Below the pieces are notes generated by a model that saw only the letters and a program-made list of their open reading frames with translations, had not been told where the DNA came from and searched no databases. Source: Candidatus Omnitrophota bacterium (GTDB taxonomy: Bacteria > Omnitrophota > Omnitrophia > Omnitrophales > Aquincolibacteriaceae). From it: a DNA stretch of 9,482 nucleotides. Location of the stretch: assembly GCA_023246985.1 (NCBI GenBank), contig JAHFHJ010000049.1, forward strand, positions 1 to 9,482, written 5' to 3'. The position numbers and the translations under genes were made by a program. Shown here in pieces: positions 1 to 4,915 of this stretch. Every line of letters begins with the position of its first letter. Positions within the stretch are counted from its first letter, which is position 1.

Positions 1-12
1 GGACCGCACAGC

Positions 13-77
13 GCATGTCGTATGGAATAGGTCGAATGTCGCGGATCAAACGTTCCGTTCATCGACCTACGACATGC
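13..77. repeat. Bulged two-segment inverted repeat (possible structured RNA)
   Basis: The outer stem is 9 bp (13-21 with 69-77). It is directly continued on the right side by a 7-bp inner stem (29-35 with 62-68), leaving a 7-nt bulge on the left (22-28). The enclosed loop contains a further short CGGA/TCCG pairing (42-45 with 54-57) around an AACGTT core. The two contiguous right-hand arms make chance less likely. The strand and function are unknown. It could be the 3' part of a small RNA, a terminator-like structure without a T-tract, or a mobile palindrome. Confidence 0.35.
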
Positions 78-220
78 AATATACTACATACGCGCTTCAG
101 CGGTGGGCTAAAATGTCATCCGCATTGTTCTCTCCTTTCATTTCCAGTATACTTCCAGGCAGTACCGTTCTCCATCCCGACTTTGATTTTCTTTTCATGA
201 ATGGCAGTCGGGATTGCCCC

Positions 221-241
221 ATCCCGCCCCTTGGGCGGGAT
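221..241. repeat. GC-rich perfect hairpin repeat
   Basis: ATCCCGCCC and GGGCGGGAT form a perfect 9-bp stem around a 3-nt CTT loop. No T-tract follows on either strand, so it is not a standard intrinsic terminator. It lies about 75 nt before the oxidoreductase start. The compact GC-rich palindrome resembles a REP-type intergenic element, but only one copy is visible in this window. Confidence 0.45.
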
Positions 242-304
242 GATAAGGATTGGGATGAACGGTGCTGTGCCGCTTACCCATAAAATCAATTGTCAAGCGG
301 TACC

Positions 305-311
305 AGGGAGG
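305..311 (+). promoter_or_regulatory. Strong ribosome-binding site of the oxidoreductase
   Basis: AGGGAGG ends 6 nt before the ATG at 318 and decides the start over the upstream in-frame ATG at 201. A weak 8-bp inverted repeat (268-275 with 295-302) ends three bases ahead of it and could influence its accessibility. Confidence 0.75.
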
Positions 312-317
312 ATCTTT

Positions 318-1355
318 ATGGGGAAAATGAAAGCCGTTATTTTCAGAAAACATGGGACAACCTCCGAACTGGAAGAAGCTTATGTGCCTATTCCGGAGAT
401 CGGGAAAAAGGATGTTCTCGTTAAAGTGAAGGCTTGCGCGCTGAATCATTTGGATCTTTGGGTGCTTGCGGGCATGCCGGGAATCAAAGTCAGCATGCCC
501 CACATTCTGGGCTGCGATATTGCCGGCGAGGTCGTTGAAAAAGGAAAAAAGGCTCATGGGATCCCGCTCCACAAACCGGTGATCGTCGCGCCGGGCATCT
601 CCTGCGGAAAGTGCGCCTACTGCGAATCGGGGTGGGACAGTCTTTGCGCAAAATATGAAATCGTCGGATTCCAGAATAACGGCGGCTGCGCGGAATATGC
701 CAAAGTCCCGGCGCGGAACATCATTCCGATCACCGGAAAACTCGGCATGGAATCCTGGGCCTCGGTCCCGCTTGTCTTTCTCACGGCATGGCACATTCTT
801 GTAACGCGCGCCGCGCTCCGGAAAAAAGAAACGGTGCTTATTCAGGCCGGCGGAAGCGGAGTCGGCAGCGCGGCGATCCAGATCGCAAAACTTCTCGGAG
901 CCCGCGTGATCACAACGGTCGGAAACGAGGAGAAGGTTAAGCGCGCTAAAGCGCTCGGCGCGGACGACGTCATCAATTACCGGTTGAAGGATTTCCAGAC
1001 CGAGGTCATGCGCTTGACCCGAAGCGAGGGCGTGGATGTTCTTTTCGATCACATCGGCGGCGACACGTTCGCCAAAAGCGTCCTGTGTCTCAAGAAAAAG
1101 GGACGGATTATCACCTGCGGCGCCACGGCCGGCCGCACCGTCAGTTTTGACCTGCGCTATCTTTTCACGCGTCAGCTTTCCGTGATCGGCTCTTACATGG
1201 GCGGCATCCCGGAACTTAAAAGAATCGTCAGGCGCATCGAAGACGGCCGTTTGAAACCCGTGCTTGATCAGGTGTTCTCGCTGAGAGAGGCGCGTCAAGC
1301 CCTGAATCGCATGATGAACCGGGAAAATTTCGGCAAGATTATCCTTAAACCATGA
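318..1355 (+). CDS. MDR-family zinc-binding dehydrogenase / quinone oxidoreductase-like
   Basis: A predicted cytosolic NAD(P)H-dependent oxidoreductase of the medium-chain dehydrogenase/reductase superfamily (345 aa, typical length). The N-terminal half is the GroES-like domain. It keeps the four structural-zinc cysteines (C96, C99, C102, C110). Two positions that bind catalytic zinc in classical alcohol dehydrogenases look changed: the usual Cys-His is Asn-His in the ALNHLDL segment, and the usual Gly-His-Glu is Gly-Cys-Asp (65-67). The Rossmann domain carries the dinucleotide-binding motif AGGSGVGSAAIQIAK (177-191). This mix suits the quinone oxidoreductase/crotonyl-CoA-reductase side of the family; the substrate is unknown. 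I chose the ATG at 318 because AGGGAGG (305-311) lies 6 nt before it and the MDR N-terminus (MKAVIFRKHG) begins there. An in-frame ATG at 201 has no such site. Confidence 0.9.
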   Translation: MGKMKAVIFRKHGTTSELEEAYVPIPEIGKKDVLVKVKACALNHLDLWVLAGMPGIKVSMPHILGCDIAGEVVEKGKKAHGIPLHKPVIVAPGISCGKCAYCESGWDSLCAKYEIVGFQNNGGCAEYAKVPARNIIPITGKLGMESWASVPLVFLTAWHILVTRAALRKKETVLIQAGGSGVGSAAIQIAKLLGARVITTVGNEEKVKRAKALGADDVINYRLKDFQTEVMRLTRSEGVDVLFDHIGGDTFAKSVLCLKKKGRIITCGATAGRTVSFDLRYLFTRQLSVIGSYMGGIPELKRIVRRIEDGRLKPVLDQVFSLREARQALNRMMNRENFGKIILKP

Positions 1356-1358
1356 GAT

Positions 1359-1410
1359 CGCAGACCGAAGACTGCGGACGGCAGACGGCAGACGTCTGGG
1401 GTCTGCCGCA
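1359..1410. repeat. Tandem GGCAGAC units and hairpin in the 55-nt spacer
   Basis: The spacer between the oxidoreductase stop and the transporter ATG is almost wholly repetitive. GGCAGAC occurs twice in tandem (1380-1386, 1387-1393) after a related GCGGAC. CGGCAGAC (1386-1393) forms a perfect 8-bp stem with GTCTGCCG (1401-1408) around a 7-nt loop, and the stem ends two bases before the ATG at 1411. CAGACGTCTG (1389-1398) is an alternative palindrome. A short CGCAG/CTGCG stem (1359-1363 with 1372-1376) precedes these. No T-tract follows, so it is not an obvious terminator. It leaves little room for a free ribosome-binding site. Confidence 0.6.
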
Positions 1411-2307
1411 ATGAAACGCTCCAAACTGTATTTGTCAGGCATTCGCCTCATGTCGCTGAGCGCCGTCGCGTTCTCCCTGATGGCGCTTTGCGTCAAATGC
1501 GTCACGGATACTCTTCCCTCGTTTGAAATTGTTTTCTTCCGGAGCTTTTTTGGAATGCTTCTGGTCCTCCCCTGGATCTGGCGCAAGCGGACCTCCCTTT
1601 GGGGTCATGAGCGCCTCAAACTCGTCGCCCGCGGCATCAGCGGCTGCCTGGCGCTTCTCTTGCATTTCTATACGATCTCAAAGCTTGAGCTGGGCATGGC
1701 GGTCATGCTGAACTACACGGCGCCGATCTTTGCGGTGATCTTCGCGTTCTTTTTCCTTAAGGAAAAACCGGGGCTGTCCGTTTGGGGGCTGATTTTACTG
1801 TCCTTCGCCGGGGTCGTCCTTCTCAATTTCAATACGAGCATGACCTGGCGTCCCGCGGTGTGGCTTGCGCTTCTCTCCTCCGTCTTCGCGGCGATCGCCT
1901 ATGTGTCGATACGCACGATCAAACACCGCGAATCGCCTCTCACCGTGATCTTCTATTTCACGATGATCTCAACGGCGGGGTCGCTTTTCTTTTTACACGG
2001 GTGGCGGCGGCCGGACTTACGCGAATGGGTTTTTATTGCGGGGGTGGTGATCTTCTCATTCTACGGGCAACTTTGGATGACAACTTCGCTCAGGCGCGCG
2101 CCTTCCTATCTTGTCACTCCCTTCCAATATTTACATCCGGTGCTTTCGTTCGGGTATGGATGGCTGCTCTGGGGAAATTCGGTTACAGGGACGGTCGCGG
2201 CCGGCGTCCTTCTGATCGTCGGGAGCGGCTCCCTGATCTCTTATCGGACCGCTCGCATCAAACCTGAAAAAAAACTGCCCACGCTCCCAAGCGAAGCTTC
2301 CCTTTAA
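1411..2307 (+). CDS. EamA/DMT-family membrane transporter
   Basis: A 298-aa drug/metabolite-transporter superfamily protein of the inner membrane, probably with ten helices in two EamA repeats (about 12-141 and 148-278). Typical features are the EIVFFRSFFG segment (39-48) in the first repeat and the LNYTAPIFAVIFAFFFLKEKP stretch (100-120), where the helix-ending LKEKP is characteristic. The second repeat has the matching TPFQYLHPVLSFGYGWLLWG region (236-255). The C-terminus is charged and probably cytoplasmic. The substrate cannot be told from sequence; relatives export amino acids, nucleosides or other metabolites, and the fold resembles S-adenosylmethionine carriers of the same superfamily. 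It lies 55 nt after the oxidoreductase on the same strand, so co-transcription is plausible. The start lacks a clean ribosome-binding site: only GGGG (1398-1401), inside a hairpin. Confidence 0.9.
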   Translation: MKRSKLYLSGIRLMSLSAVAFSLMALCVKCVTDTLPSFEIVFFRSFFGMLLVLPWIWRKRTSLWGHERLKLVARGISGCLALLLHFYTISKLELGMAVMLNYTAPIFAVIFAFFFLKEKPGLSVWGLILLSFAGVVLLNFNTSMTWRPAVWLALLSSVFAAIAYVSIRTIKHRESPLTVIFYFTMISTAGSLFFLHGWRRPDLREWVFIAGVVIFSFYGQLWMTTSLRRAPSYLVTPFQYLHPVLSFGYGWLLWGNSVTGTVAAGVLLIVGSGSLISYRTARIKPEKKLPTLPSEASL

Positions 2308-2352
2308 GATTTATCTTATTATCAGGAGCAGGTCTGGAAAAACGAAATACTC

Positions 2353-2378
2353 AGGGCCTCTTCTTTCAGAGAAGCCCT
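2353..2378. terminator. Stem-loop between convergent operons
   Basis: AGGGC pairs with GCCCT, followed after one C/A mismatch by TCTT with AGAG (one wobble), around a 6-nt loop. The gap between the convergent transporter and DUF1189 genes is only 81 nt, so a bidirectional terminator is expected here. On the minus strand a TATTTCGTTTTT stretch follows at a short distance; on the plus strand there is no strong T-tract. An outer inverted repeat, TTAAGATTT (2304-2312) with AAATCTTAA (2384-2392), encloses it and overlaps both stop regions. Confidence 0.5.
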
Positions 2379-2388
2379 TGGAAAAATC

Positions 2389-3198
2389 TTAAGCCGCTTG
2401 CGCGTTCTTGTCCGTGATCTTAAAAACGAAGAACATATACGCCAGATTGATCAATAAACCCGTCCAAACGGGAAACAAGCGTGGCACCAGGAGCAGAATG
2501 GCCCAGGTCGGAGTGAAAGCCGCCGTAGTGCTAAAGCATGCCAGGTTAAAAATAGCGCCGTAGCCAAGCTTGTTCTGTCGAAAAACATTGAATAAAAGAC
2601 CCGCGAGCGAATAAAAAAGATTGGCCGCCAGAATAAAAATAAACAGGCTCATCCACAGCACGAAGGGGATCACGAACGCCATCACGCTCTTGATATTTTG
2701 ATAGAGCTTCGCCATGATGTCTCCGTTGATGCGGATTTTCGAAGGGAGCTGCTGCCTCGAGCGCATTCCGGCCCCCGTAATATCTCGTTCTTCGATCTGC
2801 CCAGGCGCATGTTTGATAAAAATTTTTCGCGCCGTCACGAGGATATAGGTTTTTTCCACATCCGCCGGCGTTGCCGTTGTCTGGGTCATGTTAAAAACGG
2901 CGATTGTTCCGAATTGAGGATGCGTAAGCGTCGCGGTGGTTTGGCCGTTCTCCAGACTCAGACCCTCGGGAGTCCAGACCATGGCCGGCATATGGGTTTT
3001 GGCCCAGTCGATGAACGCGTCAGCTTGGGGCATGACCTTGGCGGAAAGGACCATCATGATGAGGATCACCGAAAGCGCGGCCACATAAAGCGAGTAAAGG
3101 ACGCCGCGACCGGCGGAACTTTGGATCCCGTCGCGATAGACGCGGGGGTAGAAAAGCGCGGTGACCGGGGCCGTAAGAAATGTGAGCGTTTTATTCAT
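2389..3198 (-). CDS. DUF1189-family membrane protein
   Basis: A 269-aa inner-membrane protein that matches the DUF1189 pattern as I recognise it; its function is unknown. One transmembrane helix lies near residues 33-53. A hydrophilic, probably extracytoplasmic domain (about 55-165) follows, containing an FGTIAVFNMTQT segment. Three C-terminal helices are at about 171-200, 213-236 and 238-260. The N-terminal FLTAPVTALFYPRVYRD segment is characteristic of the family. Its ATG overlaps the end of greA by 8 nt (ATGAATAA contains both the start and the greA stop), with GGAG 7 nt upstream inside greA, so translation is probably coupled. It is last in the mqnE-greA-DUF1189 operon. The family label rests on pattern memory; the membrane topology is seen directly. 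Confidence 0.75.
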   Translation of the reverse strand: MNKTLTFLTAPVTALFYPRVYRDGIQSSAGRGVLYSLYVAALSVILIMMVLSAKVMPQADAFIDWAKTHMPAMVWTPEGLSLENGQTTATLTHPQFGTIAVFNMTQTTATPADVEKTYILVTARKIFIKHAPGQIEERDITGAGMRSRQQLPSKIRINGDIMAKLYQNIKSVMAFVIPFVLWMSLFIFILAANLFYSLAGLLFNVFRQNKLGYGAIFNLACFSTTAAFTPTWAILLLVPRLFPVWTGLLINLAYMFFVFKITDKNAQAA

Positions 3199-3667
3199 AG
3201 CAGATCTCCATGATTTTGAGTTTGATCTTCCCTGCCGGAACTTGAATAACGGTTTCTTCGTTCAAAGCCTTTCCTAAAATGCCGCGACCGATCGGAGAGG
3301 TCACCGAGATCTTTCCCTCGTCAAAGTTCGCCTCATCCTGAGAGACAAGCGTGTAATTAAAAATATCGCCGCTGTCGAGATTCTTCACTGTGACCTTCGC
3401 GCTCAGATAGGCCTTGTCCTGGGCAATATCTCCTTTATCGAGGATGCGCGCGTTCGAAAGCCGAACCTCCAACTGACGGATCCGTATCTCCAGCTGATGC
3501 TTGGCTTCCTTGGCGGTTTCCCAGTCGGCATTTTCACTGAGATCGCCGTGGGCCCTGGCTTTTTCAAGCTGGTCGGCGACTTCGCGGCGCTTCTTGGTCT
3601 TGAGGAAATTAAGATTCTCGTAGAGCTTGTCGTAACCTTGCTGCGTTAAGATCACTTTGCTCGTCAT
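3191..3667 (-). CDS. greA: Transcription elongation factor GreA
   Basis: GreA binds the secondary channel of RNA polymerase and stimulates cleavage of backtracked transcripts. The protein is 158 aa, the standard length. The N-terminal coiled coil (about 1-75) has the tip motif GDLSENADWETAKE (41-54) with the acidic catalytic pair D42 and E45. The C-terminal FKBP-like domain has the SPIGRGILGK motif (124-133) and ends in the usual KIMEI strand. I chose the ATG at 3667, where family similarity begins; a longer in-frame ATG at 3751 would add 28 residues lying inside mqnE. GGGAG, overlapping the mqnE stop, is the likely ribosome-binding site with long spacing. It follows mqnE by 8 nt and overlaps the next gene by 8 nt. 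Confidence 0.95.
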   Translation of the reverse strand: MTSKVILTQQGYDKLYENLNFLKTKKRREVADQLEKARAHGDLSENADWETAKEAKHQLEIRIRQLEVRLSNARILDKGDIAQDKAYLSAKVTVKNLDSGDIFNYTLVSQDEANFDEGKISVTSPIGRGILGKALNEETVIQVPAGKIKLKIMEICYE

Positions 3668-3675
3668 TTTTTTAA

Positions 3676-4776
3676 TTAAGCTCCCTGAATTTCGCGCCAT
3701 TGATAAGAACTGTCCACCTGACAAGGATCGTATCCCGCGTCTTTGATGCATCGGACAAGGTCGTCAGAACTTAACCCCTCCGGGGACCGGCTCCCCGCTT
3801 CATGCAGAACCTTTTCATGAAGGTTCGTTCCACCCGCATCATCCGCGCCGAACGAAAGCGCAACCTGAACGAATTTTAAATCCGTCGCCGACCCGTGGGC
3901 TTTGATATGAGGAATATTATCCAGAAGAAGACGCGCGATGGAAAGCACTTTCAGGTCAAGAAAACCGCTCGTCAAGGGGTCCGGCGCCTTTTTTTTTGAA
4001 AAAGGCGCCGGACCCCCTTGATAGGCAAGCGGCACGAAGGCGCAAAACCCTTGTGTTTCATCTTGGAGATTTCGCAGTCTCAGGAGGTGCGCAACCCGGT
4101 GCTCTTCATTTTCACGATGTCCATAAAGCATCGTTGCATTGGTCTTAAGACCTAATTCATGCGCCGTCCGGTGTATCCCGATCCATTCTTCCGCCGAGAT
4201 CTTATCCGGGCAGATTTCGCGGCGTACTCCGGGATCAAAGATCTCCGCCCCGCCGCCCGGCATTCCATTCAGCCCGGCTTCCTTGAGTTGCCGCAGAATA
4301 TCCACCCGCAAAAGCCCGGATCTTTTCGCAAGGTCGTCGATCTCCGGCGCGCTAAATGCCTTGATGTAAAGCTTCGGCTCCAGACCCCGTATCCGCCGTA
4401 TCATTTCCAGATAATAATCCAGTCCAAGCGCCGGATTATGCCCCCCGACCATATGAACTTCGTTGATCTGAAAACGTTCCAGCGCCCCGCGAACTTTTTG
4501 CTCGATCTCATCGAGCGTCATCGCGTAGGCATCCGGAGACGAAACATCTCTGGAAAAAGCGCAAAAAACACAGCGCGTCGAGCAAATATTGGTGGGGTTG
4601 AGATGAAGATTGACCGCGTAAAAAGCGCGCCGGCCATGCATCCGCTCCCGCACGGCCTGCGCCATCTTTCCGATCGCAAGGATGTCTGTGCTTTTAAAAA
4701 GTTTTAGCCCGTCTTCGGCGGAAAGCCGCTCGCGATCCCGGACTTTTTGATGGATATCCTGCAAAGAATAAGACAT
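3676..4776 (-). CDS. mqnE: Aminofutalosine synthase MqnE (radical SAM)
   Basis: Makes aminofutalosine from the enolpyruvyl ether of 3-hydroxybenzoate and S-adenosylmethionine, the radical SAM step that follows MqnA in the futalosine route to menaquinone. The protein is 366 aa, normal for the family. The radical SAM 4Fe-4S motif is C65-X3-C69-X2-C72 within NPTNICSTRCVFCAFSR (60-76). Family signatures follow: EVHMVGGHNP (106-115), IKAFSAPEID (138-147), MPGGGAEIF (172-180), NATMLYGH (213-220) and LLLDNIPHIKA (283-293). The MPGGGAEIF form favours MqnE over its relative MqnC. The start has GGAG 10 nt upstream. Residues 253-268 are encoded by a palindromic repeat (3973-4020) that replaces or expands the loop after FVPLA. 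No other menaquinone gene is in the window; mqnA, mqnC and mqnD should be elsewhere. Confidence 0.92.
   Translation of the reverse strand: MSYSLQDIHQKVRDRERLSAEDGLKLFKSTDILAIGKMAQAVRERMHGRRAFYAVNLHLNPTNICSTRCVFCAFSRDVSSPDAYAMTLDEIEQKVRGALERFQINEVHMVGGHNPALGLDYYLEMIRRIRGLEPKLYIKAFSAPEIDDLAKRSGLLRVDILRQLKEAGLNGMPGGGAEIFDPGVRREICPDKISAEEWIGIHRTAHELGLKTNATMLYGHRENEEHRVAHLLRLRNLQDETQGFCAFVPLAYQGGPAPFSKKKAPDPLTSGFLDLKVLSIARLLLDNIPHIKAHGSATDLKFVQVALSFGADDAGGTNLHEKVLHEAGSRSPEGLSSDDLVRCIKDAGYDPCQVDSSYQWREIQGA
3973..4020. repeat. Long palindromic element inside mqnE
   Basis: GGGGTCCGGCGCC plus five T (3976-3993) pairs perfectly with five A plus GGCGCCGGACCCC (3999-4016), an 18-bp stem around a 5-nt loop. 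It is extended by CAA (3973-3975) with TTG (4018-4020) past a single unpaired C. It stays open in the mqnE frame and encodes QGGPAPFSKKKAPDPL. A palindrome this long is unlikely to arise from codon choice. It resembles REP-like elements (GC-rich arms, T/A-rich centre) mobilised by IS200-like REP-associated transposases; that origin is inference. No T-tract follows, so it is not a terminator. Confidence 0.8.
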
Positions 4777-4884
4777 GTTGTATTATCTCCATGGATTTGA
4801 ATGAATCAACCCCTCGATAAAATAAGAATTGCATATTGAAGGATTCTATCTTAGATTAACCTTGTTAGTAGTGACTGATCATAA

Positions 4885-4902
4885 ATGTTAAATTATGTTA
4901 AC
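4885..4902 (+). promoter_or_regulatory. Candidate operator: two ATGTTAA direct repeats
   Basis: ATGTTAA occurs at 4885-4891 and 4895-4901, exactly 10 bp apart, so both face the same side of the helix. GTTAA (4887-4891) and TTAAC (4898-4902) also make a small inverted repeat. The second copy abuts the methyltransferase ribosome-binding site, AAGGAG at 4903-4908. The position suits an autorepressor site for the HTH domain of the protein encoded next. This is inference; the region is AT-rich, so chance recurrence is possible. Confidence 0.4.
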
Positions 4903-4908
4903 AAGGAG
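4903..4908 (+). promoter_or_regulatory. Ribosome-binding site fixing the methyltransferase start
   Basis: AAGGAG lies 7 nt before the ATG at 4916. This decides against the in-frame ATG at 4895, which lies within the second ATGTTAA repeat and has no ribosome-binding site. Confidence 0.8.
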
Positions 4909-4915
4909 CTTTAAC

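Larger units (their letters stand above)
1..317. other. Left-edge non-coding region with inverted repeats
   Basis: I see no convincing gene here. The open frames are short, lack ribosome-binding sites and resemble no family I know. What is visible is structure. GCATGTCGT (13-21) pairs with ACGACATGC (69-77), and AGGTCGA (29-35) pairs with TCGACCT (62-68). ATCCCGCCC (221-229) pairs with GGGCGGGAT (233-241). TGCCGCTT (268-275) pairs with AAGCGGTA (295-302) with one G-U pair, directly before the oxidoreductase ribosome-binding site. The region probably holds the oxidoreductase promoter, but I cannot pick a credible -35/-10 pair. The end of an upstream gene or an RNA gene cut by the edge cannot be excluded. 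Confidence 0.5.
4777..4915. promoter_or_regulatory. AT-rich divergent intergenic region (mqnE / methyltransferase)
   Basis: This 139-nt region separates the divergent mqnE and methyltransferase starts and should hold promoters for both. On the plus strand a weak pair is TTGCAT (4829-4834), a 17-nt spacer and TAGATT (4852-4857). On the minus strand the complement of 4843-4848 reads TAGAAT, a good -10 box, but without a matching -35. Both are weak, and the two would overlap, so expression of the two genes could interfere. TTAAC (4856-4860) and GTTA (4864-4867) form a small inverted repeat related to the repeats at 4885-4902. Confidence 0.4.

Noticed and set aside
15..283. Two short plus-strand open frames at the left edge
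   Set aside because: They have no ribosome-binding site and no recognisable motif, and they overlap each other and the inverted repeats.
201..317. N-terminal extension of the oxidoreductase from the ATG at 201
   Set aside because: The extra 39 residues lie across hairpins and a strong ribosome-binding site, while MDR similarity starts just after the ATG at 318.
195..1586. 463-aa open frame on the minus strand
   Set aside because: It runs antisense through the well-supported oxidoreductase and into the transporter, shows no domain pattern, and has the composition of a shadow frame.
3973..4020. Intrinsic terminator in mqnE
   Set aside because: It lies mid-gene and no run of T follows the stem on either strand.
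3676..4776. MqnC or a CofG/CofH-type radical SAM enzyme
   Set aside because: The MPGGGAEIF, NATMLYGH and IKAFSAPEID segments fit aminofutalosine synthase better.
4895..4915. Methyltransferase start at the ATG at 4895
   Set aside because: AAGGAG is correctly placed only for the ATG at 4916, and the HTH domain starts right after it.
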